A stretch of 64,000 bases of DNA from assembly GCF_032248695.1 (NCBI RefSeq), contig NZ_JAVHXC010000001.1:372001-436000 (forward strand), read 5' to 3'. This DNA is from Dietzia sp032248695. Lineage in GTDB: Bacteria > Actinomycetota > Actinomycetes > Mycobacteriales > Mycobacteriaceae. Numbering within the stretch: position 1 is the stretch's first letter; every line of letters starts with the position of its first letter. The notes beneath the pieces are model-generated. The model did not search any database and was not told the DNA's origin. It was given only the letters and a program-made list of their open reading frames with translations. Positions 1 to 8,445 of the stretch are shown piece by piece. A program made the position numbers and the translations under genes.

Positions 1-440
1 GAGGCGGCGGCCTCCTGCTCGGCCTTCTTGGCCTCTTCGGCCTTCTTCGCCTTCTCGGCCTTGCGCTTGGAGGTGATGGCCTCGGCGGACGGCTCGCCCT
101 GGGCCTCCTCGAGCGCCTTGTTGAACAGGTCCAGCTTCGAGGGCTTGGGCTCGGGGGTACGGAGGGTGCCCTCGGCGCCCTCGATGCCCTTGAACTTCTG
201 CCAGTCGCCGGTGATCTTCAGCAGCTGCTCGACGGCCTCGGTCGGCTGCGCGCCGACGCCCAGCCAGTACTGCGCCCGGTCCGAGTCGATCTGGATGAAG
301 CTCGGCTCCTCCTTCGGGCGGTAGAGGCCGATGGTCTCGATGGCGCGACCGTCGCGACGGGTGCGGGCGTCGGCGACGACGACCCGGTACTGCGGGTTGC
401 GGATCTTGCCGAGTCGGGTGAGCTTGATCTTGACGGCCAT
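1..440 (-). CDS. rpsP: 30S ribosomal protein S16 (3' end off the window)
   Basis: Small-subunit ribosomal protein S16, which binds 16S rRNA during early 30S assembly. The ATG at 438-440 opens MAVKIKLTRLGKIRNPQYRV, the typical S16 N-terminus, followed by VVVADARTRRDGRAIETIG. The S16 fold ends near residue 85. After that comes a Lys/Ala/Glu-rich tail (KRKAEKAKKAEEAKKAEQEA) of the kind actinobacterial S16 proteins carry. About 146 codons are visible and the stop lies beyond base 1. It is downstream of ffh on the same strand, the usual rpsP/ffh neighbourhood. An AGGA lies 14 bases before the ATG, rather far for a strong ribosome site. Confidence 0.95.
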   Translation of the reverse strand, partial: MAVKIKLTRLGKIRNPQYRVVVADARTRRDGRAIETIGLYRPKEEPSFIQIDSDRAQYWLGVGAQPTEAVEQLLKITGDWQKFKGIEGAEGTLRTPEPKPSKLDLFNKALEEAQGEPSAEAITSKRKAEKAKKAEEAKKAEQEAAA

Positions 441-545
441 AAGCGCGTCTCACTTCCTGTTGTGGGTCACGTGGCGATTCAGCGACGCCCGCGCTTCTCG
501 CGGGGCCCGGTTTCGCCTTCCGGGTGACCGCCGTTCGGCCCGGAG

Positions 546-559
546 CCCCGCACGCGGGG
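546..559 (-). terminator. Small GC hairpin between ffh and rpsP
   Basis: CCCCG (546-550) and CGGGG (555-559) form a 5-bp stem with a 4-base loop in the 200-bp ffh-rpsP gap. There is no T-run. It could be a weak terminator or an mRNA processing structure. Nothing else stands out in the gap. Confidence 0.2.
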
Positions 560-640
560 ATCCACCGGTGACGGCGTCCAGCGGATCAGTCTAGACATCC
601 CCCGTCCACGCACACCAATCGACGCGCGCGGGCGACGGGA

Positions 641-2227
641 TCAGCGCTTGGGGAACTTGAGGTCGTCCAGATCGAAGCCCTCGAGCCCGGGCGGGAGCTG
701 GTCCAGTCCCGGCGGCATCTGGGACAGGTCGGGCATCCCGCCCGGCATCCCCGGCATCCCACCCGGGGGCATCCCGGGCATGCCCGGCATCCCCGGCATC
801 ATGCCGCGGTTCTTGGGCGGCGTGGGACCGCGTCCCTTGCCCTTCCCCTTGCCCTTCTTGCCCTTGCGCTGGTTCTTGCGACCGGCGCCGGGCATCCCCA
901 TCTGGCCGGCCATCCGGCTCATCATCTTGCGGGCCTCGAAGAACCGGTCGACGAGCTGGTTGACGTCGGTGACGGTGACCCCCGAGCCGTTGGCGATGCG
1001 CTGCCGACGGGAGCCGTTGATGATCTTGGGATCGGCGCGTTCCTCGGGGGTCATGCCGCGGATGATCGCCTGGATGCGGTCCAGGTGCTTCTCGTCGATG
1101 TCCCCGACCGCGGCCTTCATGTCCTTGCCGCCGGGCAGCATCCCCAACAGGTTCCCGATGGGACCCATCTTGCGGATCATCATCATCTGGTCGAGGAAGT
1201 CCTCGAGGGTGAGTTCGCCCGACCCGATCTTGGCGGCGGTCTTCTCCGCCTCCTTGGCGTCGAAGACCGTCTCCGCCTGCTCGATGAGCGAGAGGACGTC
1301 GCCCATCCCGAGGATCCGGCTGGACATGCGGTCCGGGTGGAAGACGTCGAAGTCCTCGAGCTTCTCACCGTTCGAGGCGAACATGATCGGGGTGCCGGTG
1401 AGCTCGCGGACGCTGAGCGCGGCGCCGCCGCGCGCGTCGCCGTCGAGCTTGGTGAGCACGACACCGGTGAAGCCGACGCCCTCGCGGAACGCCTCGGCGG
1501 TGACGACCGCGTCCTGACCGATCATCGCGTCGAGGACGAAGAAGGTCTCGTGGGGCTGGACGGCGTCGCGGATGCCCCGTGCCTGGGCCATCATCTCCTC
1601 GTCGATGCCGAGGCGGCCGGCGGTGTCGACGATCACGACGTCGTGCATCTTGGCGCGCGCGTGGGCCAGTCCGCGCTGGGCGACCGACACCGGCTCCTGG
1701 ATGCCGATCTCGGCGCCGTCCCCGCCCACGGAGGTGCCCGGGTGGGGGGCGAACGTCTGGACGCCGGCCCGCTCACCCACGATGCGCAGCTGGTCGACCG
1801 CTCCCGGACGCTGGAGGTCGCAGGCGACGAGGAGCGGCGTGTGCCCCTGGCCCTTCAGCCAGTGCGCCAGCTTGCCCGCCAGCGTGGTCTTACCCGCGCC
1901 CTGGAGGCCGGCGAGCATGATGACGGTGGGCGGCTGCTTGGCGAACTCGATCCGGCGGGCCTCGCCGCCGAGGATCGCGGTGAGCTCCGCGTCGACGATC
2001 TTGACGACCTGCTGGGCCGGGTTGAGGGCCTCGGATACCTCGGCACCCTTGGCCCGCTCCTTGACCCGGGAGATGAAGGCGCGCACGACGGGCAGCGCGA
2101 CGTCCGCCTCGAGCAGCGCGAGTCGGATCTCGCGGGCCGTCGCGTCGATGTCGGCATCGCTCAGCCGACCCTTTCCGCGCAGGTCCTTGAGCGCACCAGT
2201 GAGGCGGTCGGACAAGGATTCGAACAC
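641..2227 (-). CDS. ffh: Signal recognition particle GTPase Ffh
   Basis: SRP54-type GTPase that, with 4.5S RNA, takes ribosome-nascent chains to FtsY at the membrane. The protein is 528 residues from the GTG at 2227. The N domain starts MFESLSDRLTGAL; the G domain has P-loop GLQGAGKTT (about 107-115), DTAGR and TKLDG; the M domain has the RNA-binding GSRRQRIANGSG segment. The C-terminus is a run of Met-Pro-Gly repeats, an extreme form of the methionine-rich M-domain tail. The frame stays open 27 codons further upstream, but the family begins at MF-SLSDRL and GGGAG lies 9 bases before this GTG. It starts 64 bases after glnD stops. Confidence 0.96.
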   Translation of the reverse strand: MFESLSDRLTGALKDLRGKGRLSDADIDATAREIRLALLEADVALPVVRAFISRVKERAKGAEVSEALNPAQQVVKIVDAELTAILGGEARRIEFAKQPPTVIMLAGLQGAGKTTLAGKLAHWLKGQGHTPLLVACDLQRPGAVDQLRIVGERAGVQTFAPHPGTSVGGDGAEIGIQEPVSVAQRGLAHARAKMHDVVIVDTAGRLGIDEEMMAQARGIRDAVQPHETFFVLDAMIGQDAVVTAEAFREGVGFTGVVLTKLDGDARGGAALSVRELTGTPIMFASNGEKLEDFDVFHPDRMSSRILGMGDVLSLIEQAETVFDAKEAEKTAAKIGSGELTLEDFLDQMMMIRKMGPIGNLLGMLPGGKDMKAAVGDIDEKHLDRIQAIIRGMTPEERADPKIINGSRRQRIANGSGVTVTDVNQLVDRFFEARKMMSRMAGQMGMPGAGRKNQRKGKKGKGKGKGRGPTPPKNRGMMPGMPGMPGMPPGGMPGMPGGMPDLSQMPPGLDQLPPGLEGFDLDDLKFPKR

Positions 2228-2291
2228 GGCAACAGCTCCCTGGTTCGCGTCCCGGGAGCGCGCGCGTCCCGGCGTCGTCGGCGACGACTGA

Positions 2292-4667
2292 TCACAGGGT
2301 ATCGGCATGCGCGACGACGGGCGTCGCTGGCTCGGCTCCCGGGAGCAGCGATTCGACCTGACCGGCCGTGCTGAGCACCGCGCCGGGCCCCGACAGCGCG
2401 AAGACGTCCTCCACCGCGGCCCCCCGTGTGCGGACCACGACCCAGTCGATCCGGGCCCCTGTCTGCAGGATGGCGGACACGATCCGGGCGAACAACCCGG
2501 GCCGGTCCTCCGCGCGGACCTCCATGAGGACGCCGTCGGCGTCGGAGCGGTGGCCCACGAGGACCGATGACCTGGCCCTCGGGGGCCCGATCGGCAGCGA
2601 CTCGCCCCGTGCGAGCGCCGAGCGCAGTGACGCCGGCAGTCCGGCGTCGATGGCCCGTCGCAGGTCCTGGCGCAGGACGCGGGCGTCGACGGGGTCGCCG
2701 AACCGGGTCGAGACCGTCATCCGCGCACGCATCCCGCCGGGGGGACGCAGGTCGATCTCGGCGTCGACGATCTCCAGGCGGTGGGCCGCCAGGACCTCCG
2801 CCGCCACGGCCAGCGACCGGCCGGCTCCCGGCGCGACGAGGGTGACCTCGTGGGTCGTGCCGGTACCGGCGGCGCTGAGCTCGACCACCACGTCGGGGGG
2901 CCCGTGTCGCCTCGACGCCCGCACCGTCGGCGCCCGCACCGCCGCCCGGCTGGGGCCGACCAGCTGCCGACACGCCGCGACGAGGGCGGCGTGGACGCCC
3001 TCGCGACCCGCCGTCCACACCGTCGGGCCCGTGGCGAGGGAATCGGCCTCCGTGAGCGCGGCCAGGACGTCCAGGGCGACGGTGTCCCAGTCGAGCGCGT
3101 CGAGGACGGCCTGGGCGGTCGCCGGGTCGGTGGGGTCGCGCTGTGCCGCGGTGCGGGCGAGCAGCAGGTGGTGGCGGACGAGCCGTTCCAGGGTCTGGGT
3201 GTCGCGCACGCTTAACCCCATCCGTTCGGCGATCGGCCGGATCATGATCGCGCCGTTCTCGCTGTGATCGCCCTCGCGGGCTTTGCCGAGGTCGTGCAGC
3301 AGTGCGGCGAGCAGCAGCAGATCGGCGCGGGCGACCGAGGTCGTGAGGCGCGAGGCCTCCACCGCCGTCTGCACCAGGTGCCGGTCGACGGTGTAGACGT
3401 GGGTGCGTTCGCGCGCGGGGAGGTCGCGCACACCGGACCATTCCGGCAGCATCCGCTCCCACAGTCCGCAACGGTCGAGGGCCTCGTGGACGGGGATCTG
3501 CGCCTCCCCGGAGCCCAGGAGGACCAGCAGGTCGGACAGGGCCTCGGCGGGCCACCTCCCCTCGGGGGCGGGGCTCCGCTCGGCCAGGACGCCGAGAGTC
3601 GAGCCCGCGACGGGGAGGGCGAACCGCGCTGCGGCCGCCGCCACCCGCAGCGGCAACCACGGGTCCTCCGAGACCCGGGCGCCCCGGGCCAGAGCCACCT
3701 CGCCCGCGTGCTCGACGACACCGTCATCGAGCGGTCTGCGGACCGGTGAACGCCGCAGCAGGCCGGTGAAGCCGCGGGTCGACAGCGTGGCGCACGACCC
3801 ACGGATCGCCTGGTCCGCGGTGAAGGCGATCGTGCGGGAGGCGTCGCTGAGGGCCCGGGCGAGATCGAACCGGTCGCCCAGACCGAGCGCGCGACCGACC
3901 TCGTCCCCGTACTCCGCGTGCAGCACCTCGCGGGGCCGCCCGGCCGCCCGGTGGAGTTCGGTGCGGGCGTCGAGGACGAGTCGGTGCGCGGCGGCCATAC
4001 CCCCGGGGACCACCGGGCGGCCGTCGCTCAGGTGCGCCAGGGCGAGCGCGGTGACGAGCTGCACGTCGCGTAAACCGCCCGCGCCGTTCTTCAGGTCGGG
4101 CTCGCTGCGGTGCGCGATGACCCCGGCGCGGTGTCGGCGGGCCGCGGCCGCCGCCACGAGGTCGTCGAAGCGGGTGGCGATCTGATCCCGCCACTGCCTG
4201 CGGGCGCCGTCGACGACCAGCGCACCGAGATCCGCGTCGCCCGCGATCACCCGCGCGTCGAGCAGGCTCAGGCCCACCGAGACGTCCGCCGCCGCCACCG
4301 CCAGGCACTGGTCGACGGTGCGGACGCTGTGGTCGAGACCGACCCCGGAGTCCCACAGGGGATACCACAGGGCGTCGGCGAGCTCGCCGACGTCGCGGTC
4401 CGTGCGGCGCTCGTGGACCAGCACCAGGTCGAGGTCGGAGTGCGGGAGAACCTCCCTGCGGCCGAGCCCGCCGAACGCGACCAGTGCGAAACCCGAGCCC
4501 GGGTCGACCCCGGCCTCCTCCGCCAGCCTGGCCAGTTCCATCTCGTAGAGCTCGCACAGGGCGTCCCGCAGCGCCGCGGCCGGCAGAGCCTCCCGCCCCG
4601 CGGCGAGGATCCGCGCGCGACCGGACCGCAGTGCCGTGGCGCGTCCGTCGTCCGCCGTCGCCGTCAT
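2292..4667 (-). CDS. glnD: PII nucleotidylyltransferase GlnD
   Basis: Bifunctional enzyme that modifies and demodifies PII (GlnB/GlnK) according to glutamine level. In actinobacteria the modification is known to be adenylylation. The 791-residue protein has the nucleotidyltransferase signature GGLGRREVLPHSDLDL (about 66-81), an HD hydrolase domain with LLHDLGK (about 457-462), and two C-terminal ACT-like segments, the last starting VLMEVRAEDRPGLF. The ATG at 4667 is preceded by AAGGAGG at ideal spacing. The open frame 53 codons upstream is low-complexity and rejected. It is the third gene of amtB-glnB-glnD, separated from glnB by 230 bases that hold a strong hairpin. Confidence 0.95.
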   Translation of the reverse strand: MTATADDGRATALRSGRARILAAGREALPAAALRDALCELYEMELARLAEEAGVDPGSGFALVAFGGLGRREVLPHSDLDLVLVHERRTDRDVGELADALWYPLWDSGVGLDHSVRTVDQCLAVAAADVSVGLSLLDARVIAGDADLGALVVDGARRQWRDQIATRFDDLVAAAAARRHRAGVIAHRSEPDLKNGAGGLRDVQLVTALALAHLSDGRPVVPGGMAAAHRLVLDARTELHRAAGRPREVLHAEYGDEVGRALGLGDRFDLARALSDASRTIAFTADQAIRGSCATLSTRGFTGLLRRSPVRRPLDDGVVEHAGEVALARGARVSEDPWLPLRVAAAAARFALPVAGSTLGVLAERSPAPEGRWPAEALSDLLVLLGSGEAQIPVHEALDRCGLWERMLPEWSGVRDLPARERTHVYTVDRHLVQTAVEASRLTTSVARADLLLLAALLHDLGKAREGDHSENGAIMIRPIAERMGLSVRDTQTLERLVRHHLLLARTAAQRDPTDPATAQAVLDALDWDTVALDVLAALTEADSLATGPTVWTAGREGVHAALVAACRQLVGPSRAAVRAPTVRASRRHGPPDVVVELSAAGTGTTHEVTLVAPGAGRSLAVAAEVLAAHRLEIVDAEIDLRPPGGMRARMTVSTRFGDPVDARVLRQDLRRAIDAGLPASLRSALARGESLPIGPPRARSSVLVGHRSDADGVLMEVRAEDRPGLFARIVSAILQTGARIDWVVVRTRGAAVEDVFALSGPGAVLSTAGQVESLLPGAEPATPVVAHADTL

Positions 4668-4830
4668 CGGTGCCCTCCTTCCCGCGTCCGGTCCCGCGTC
4701 CACTTCCGGGCGGGTCGTCGGGTTCCAGCGTCCCGCGGCCGTGTCACCCCGCCGCGGCGGGCGTGTTTCGCCTTTGTGAACGCCCCCGCACGGCGGCGCG
4801 CGAGCACCGGGAGCCGTGGGGCACACGTCG

Positions 4831-4867
4831 GCGCGCGGGCCGCCTCGTCCGGAGGCGACCCGCGCGC
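4831..4867 (-). terminator. Strong hairpin between glnB and glnD
   Basis: GCGCGCGGG (4831-4839) pairs perfectly with CCCGCGCGC (4859-4867). An inner stem GCCTC/GAGGC (4842-4846 with 4852-4856) lies across a 2x2 internal loop. It sits 30 bases past the glnB stop. There is no T-run, so it may be an attenuating or mRNA-end-stabilising hairpin that lowers glnD expression relative to amtB-glnB. Confidence 0.5.
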
Positions 4868-4897
4868 TGGCGGTGTGGGTGCGGCAGTGGGGCCCGC

Positions 4898-5236
4898 TCA
4901 GATGGCGTCGGCGCCCTCCTCGCCCGTGCGGACACGGACGATGCTCTCGACGGCGGTCACCCAGACCTTGCCGTCACCGATCTTGCCGGTGCGGGCCGCG
5001 TCGACGATCAGCTGGACGACCGTCGGTGCGGTGTCGTCGTCGACCACCACCTCGACCCGGATCTTGGGGACGAAGTCGACGGCGTACTCGGCGCCTCGGT
5101 AGACCTCGGTGTGGCCCTTCTGTCGGCCGTAGCCCTGGACCTCGCTGATGGTCAGTCCGTGGATGCCGGCCTGCTCGAGGGCGGCCTTGACGTCGTCGAG
5201 CGTGAACGGCTTGACGATCGCGGTCACGAGCTTCAT
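4898..5236 (-). CDS. glnB: Nitrogen regulatory protein PII
   Basis: Trimeric 2-oxoglutarate/ATP/ADP sensor that controls ammonium uptake and nitrogen metabolism. The 112-residue protein matches the family length. The T-loop segment EVYRGAEYAVDFVPK carries Tyr51, the modification site of PII proteins and the target of GlnD-type enzymes. The C-terminal signature GKIGDGKVWV is intact. The ATG is preceded by AAAGGA about 8 bases away and 27 bases separate it from the amtB stop. Co-transcription with amtB is the GlnK arrangement, so it probably also blocks AmtB directly; the name glnK would be equally suitable. Confidence 0.96.
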   Translation of the reverse strand: MKLVTAIVKPFTLDDVKAALEQAGIHGLTISEVQGYGRQKGHTEVYRGAEYAVDFVPKIRVEVVVDDDTAPTVVQLIVDAARTGKIGDGKVWVTAVESIVRVRTGEEGADAI

Positions 5237-5263
5237 GTCGTGGTTCCTTTCGAGGTGGTCGGG

Positions 5264-6628
5264 TCAGCGGATGAGCGCGCTGGTGGAGGGCTCGTACGCG
5301 GTCTCCGCGTGCTGGGCGCCGTCGATGCCGGCCTGCTCGTCCGCCTTGTCGATCCGCCATCCGAGGGGGCGGCAGATCGCCCAGGCGATCGCGGTCATCA
5401 CCGCGGTGAACACGAGCGCCGCGACGGCGATCACGATCTGGACCACGAGGAGCTTCCATCCGTCGCCGGAGTAGAAGATCCCGGGGGCGGTGTCGAAGGT
5501 GCCGGTGGCGAACAGCCCGATCGCTATCGTGCCCCACAGGCCGGCGACCAGGTGGACGCCCACCACGTCGAGAGCGTCGTCGTAGCCGAACCGGTGCTTG
5601 AGCCCCACCGCGAGAGCGGACAGGACGCCCGCGATCGCACCGAGCGCGATGGCGCCGAGCGGGTGGACCGAACCGGCGGCCGGGGTGATGGCGACGAGGC
5701 CGGCGACGACACCGGAGGCGGCGCCGAGGCTGGTGGCGTGGCCGTCACGGATCCGCTCCGCCAGGAGCCAGCCCAGCATCGCGGCGGCCGTCGCGGCGGT
5801 CGTGTTGACCCAGGCGAGGCCCGCGGTGCCGTTGGCGCCGAACGCCGAGCCGGCGTTGAACCCGAACCAGCCGAACCAGAGAAGGGCCGCGCCGAGCATC
5901 ACCAGGGGCAGGCTGTGGGGGCGGAAGGCGGTGCGTCCGAAGTCGAGCCGCTTGCCGATCAGCAACACCAGCACCAGGGCGGCCATGCCGGCGTTGATGT
6001 GCACGACGGTTCCGCCGGCGAAGTCGATGGGGCCCACGGCGGCGGTCAGACCACCCTCGCCGTCGTCGACCGTCCCGAAGATCATCGCGGCGAGCCCACT
6101 GTCCGAGTGGGAGAGCAGCCCGCCGCCCCACACCATGTGGGCGAGCGGGAAGTAGGCCAGGGTCACCCACACGCCGGCGAACGCGAGCCACGTGCCGAAC
6201 CGGACGCGCTCGGCGATCGCGCCGGAGATCAGCGCGACGGTGATGATCGCGAACGTGACCTGGAAGGCCACGTCGACGACCTGCGGGTAGGCACCGAGCC
6301 CCTGCACCCAGCCGGAGGCGTCACCGATGACGCCAGAGAGGCCGAACATCTCGAAGGGGTTGGCGAACAGTCCGGCCACGGACTGGCTGCCGTAGGACAT
6401 CGACCAGCCCCACAGCAGGTAGATGACGCCGATCAGGCCCATGGTGCCGAACGACATCATCATCATGTTGAGTACCGACTTCTGCCGGGACATGCCGCCG
6501 TAGAAGAGCGCCAGGGCTGGCGTCATGAGCAGCACCAGGGATGCCGCCATGAGCATCCAGGCCGTGTCTCCCGTATCGAACTCCGGCGTCGCCTCCTGGG
6601 CGAGCAACGCGACACTGTCACCTATCAC
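5264..6628 (-). CDS. amtB: Ammonium transporter Amt
   Basis: Membrane ammonium channel of 454 residues. The N-terminus TAWMLMAASLVLLMTPALAL-FYGG is the Amt family start, followed by about eleven hydrophobic segments and conserved stretches such as GGTVVHINAG and FGWFGFNAGS. The gene starts with GTG preceded by GGAGG at 8 bases. The C-terminal tail (GWRIDKADEQAGIDGAQHAE) is the cytosolic arm that contacts PII. It leads the amtB-glnB-glnD operon, with a GlnR-like operator about 100 bases upstream, so expression probably rises under nitrogen limitation. Confidence 0.96.
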   Translation of the reverse strand: MIGDSVALLAQEATPEFDTGDTAWMLMAASLVLLMTPALALFYGGMSRQKSVLNMMMMSFGTMGLIGVIYLLWGWSMSYGSQSVAGLFANPFEMFGLSGVIGDASGWVQGLGAYPQVVDVAFQVTFAIITVALISGAIAERVRFGTWLAFAGVWVTLAYFPLAHMVWGGGLLSHSDSGLAAMIFGTVDDGEGGLTAAVGPIDFAGGTVVHINAGMAALVLVLLIGKRLDFGRTAFRPHSLPLVMLGAALLWFGWFGFNAGSAFGANGTAGLAWVNTTAATAAAMLGWLLAERIRDGHATSLGAASGVVAGLVAITPAAGSVHPLGAIALGAIAGVLSALAVGLKHRFGYDDALDVVGVHLVAGLWGTIAIGLFATGTFDTAPGIFYSGDGWKLLVVQIVIAVAALVFTAVMTAIAWAICRPLGWRIDKADEQAGIDGAQHAETAYEPSTSALIR

Positions 6629-6727
6629 GGTGCGGTCCTCCTCATTTCATCGCGTGGTGAGCGTCTTCTCGCTCCCCGGTCGCCTGTAGAGGTTTCCGCT
6701 GCCGTGTTGCGGTAGATGTGCGCGTGT

Positions 6728-6743
6728 GTTTCCTGGCGGTTAC
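6728..6743 (-). promoter_or_regulatory. GlnR-type operator upstream of amtB
   Basis: Read on the minus strand: GTAAC-CGCCAG-GAAAC, an exact fit to the actinobacterial GlnR half-site pair gTnAC-n6-GaAAC. It lies 100 to 115 bases before the amtB start. A second GAAAC occurs 36 bases closer to amtB (6692-6696), but its partner half-site is degenerate. The gap 6629-6852 otherwise holds only the amtB ribosome site. Confidence 0.7.
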
Positions 6744-6852
6744 ACGCGGCGGGCCCCGGTTCCGGTTGTGTGTCGCGGCCCGCCGCGCCCGTTCCCACGA
6801 CCGCTGCCCCACCCGGTCGTCCCGCCGGGCCGGGTGGCCCGGGGGCGGGGGT

Positions 6853-8370
6853 CTACGTCCCGAGCAGGGCGTCCACGAACGCCTCGGGGGTGAACGGCGC
6901 CAGGTCGTCGGCGCCCTCCCCCAGTCCGACGAGCTTGACCGGCACACCGAGCTCGTGCTGGACCTGGAAGACGATCCCGCCCTTGGCGGTGCCGTCGAGC
7001 TTGGTGAGCACGACGCCGGTGATGTCGACGACCTCCTTGAACACGCGCGCCTGCATGAGCCCGTTCTGTCCGGTGGTGGCGTCGATCACCAACAGGACCT
7101 CGTCGACGGGGGTCTTCTTCTCCACCACTCGTTTGACCTTGCCGAGCTCGTCCATGAGGCCGGTCTTGGTGTGGAGCCGACCGGCGGTGTCCACGAGCAC
7201 GGCGTCCACGCCGGTCTCGACCCCGCGGGTCACCGCGTCAAAGGCGACGGAGGCGGGATCCGCGCCCTCCTTGCCGCGGACCACCTCGGCGCCCACCCGC
7301 TCGGCCCAGGTCTGGAGCTGATCCGCCGCGGCGGCGCGGAACGTGTCCGCCGCGCCGAGGAGGATCTCGCGACCGTCGGCGACGAGGACGCGGGCGAGTT
7401 TGCCGGTTGTGGTGGTCTTGCCGGTGCCGTTGACGCCGACGACGAGGAGGACGGCCGGCGTCCCGTCGTTCGGCAGCGCACGCAGCGAGCGGTCGAGTTC
7501 GGGGTGGAGGTTGTCGATGAGGGTCTGCCGCAGCAGATCGCGCACCTCGGCCTCGGTGCGGACCTGTCGGGTGGCGATCTCCGCCCGCAGGCGGTCCACG
7601 ACGAGCTCGGTGGTGGCCGAACCGAGGTCGGCCATGATCAGCGTGTCCTCGATCTCCTCCCAGGCGTCCTCGTCGAGATCGCCGGCGCCGAGGAGACCCA
7701 GCAGGCCCTGGCCCACAGTGTTCTGCGACCGCGCGAGGCGGCCCCGCAGGCGGTCGAGGCGGCCGGCGGCCGGGTCGATGCGCTCGACCGGGGCGACCGG
7801 CTCCGGGGTCCCGGTCACCGTCTCCGGGGGCGCCGGGATCTCCTCGTCGGGCACCTCGGGCGGGACCACGACGGGCTCGACCGGGGCGGGCTCGACGACC
7901 TCGGTGGCCTCGGTCGGGCCGGGATCGACGTCCGGCTCGGGCGCGGGGACGGCCGTCTCGGGCGCGGTGTCCGGCGCGGTCGCAGGGGCGGCCGCGGGTT
8001 CGGCGGCGGGTTCGGCGGCGGGGGCCGCCCCCGTCGCAGCGGACGGCGGCGCGGGGGGCCGTGGGGCCGGTGTCGCCGGCGGCAGGTCCTCCCGCGGCGT
8101 CGGGTCACGGCGCACCGGCTCCCTGGGCGGGGCCGCCGTGGCGCCGCCCCCTCCCTGGGCGAACGAGAACCCCGTCCCGGCCTGGTAGTTGCCGGAGCGC
8201 TCCTCACGGGTGAGCTCCTTGCGCTCCTCGGCCCGGGTGAGGGAGATCTGCCGCTTCTTGCGCAGCTGCAGTCCCACGACGAGCGCGATGACGGCGAGCA
8301 GCAGCACCGCGGCGACGGCGATGATGATCCAGGTGGTGGTAGTCACGGTGTCCAGTATGGCCGACACCAC
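6853..8370 (-). CDS. ftsY: SRP receptor FtsY
   Basis: Membrane-bound GTPase that receives SRP-ribosome complexes and pairs with Ffh. A single transmembrane helix sits at about residues 13-35 (WIIIAVAAVLLLAVIALVVG), as in mycobacterial FtsY. A long Pro/Ala/Glu-rich linker (about 75-210) follows, then the NG domain with VGVNGTGKTTTTGKLA, DTAGRLHTKTGL and TKLDGTAKGG. GTG codons at 8370 and 8367 both fit GGAGG just upstream; 8367 has the better spacing. It is divergent from sdhC with 75 bases between. In M. tuberculosis ftsY follows smc directly; here sdhCAB and an XRE-like gene intervene. Confidence 0.95.
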   Translation of the reverse strand: MVSAILDTVTTTTWIIIAVAAVLLLAVIALVVGLQLRKKRQISLTRAEERKELTREERSGNYQAGTGFSFAQGGGGATAAPPREPVRRDPTPREDLPPATPAPRPPAPPSAATGAAPAAEPAAEPAAAPATAPDTAPETAVPAPEPDVDPGPTEATEVVEPAPVEPVVVPPEVPDEEIPAPPETVTGTPEPVAPVERIDPAAGRLDRLRGRLARSQNTVGQGLLGLLGAGDLDEDAWEEIEDTLIMADLGSATTELVVDRLRAEIATRQVRTEAEVRDLLRQTLIDNLHPELDRSLRALPNDGTPAVLLVVGVNGTGKTTTTGKLARVLVADGREILLGAADTFRAAAADQLQTWAERVGAEVVRGKEGADPASVAFDAVTRGVETGVDAVLVDTAGRLHTKTGLMDELGKVKRVVEKKTPVDEVLLVIDATTGQNGLMQARVFKEVVDITGVVLTKLDGTAKGGIVFQVQHELGVPVKLVGLGEGADDLAPFTPEAFVDALLGT

Positions 8371-8445
8371 CCGCCTCCATCCCGGCCCCGGGGGGCTGGG
8401 ACAGACCTAGACTGGCGCCTGTCGCCGAGTCCGGGAGGAGCGCCA

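Noticed and set aside
1085..2374. Long plus-strand open frames opposite ffh
   Set aside because: They are shadows: composition is Asp/Gly/Leu/Arg-biased, with no motifs and no ribosome site.
6718..8445. Upstream extension of sdhC through ftsY
   Set aside because: The frame is open, but sdhC has an ideal ribosome site at 8433-8440 and its family N-terminus follows GTG 8446.
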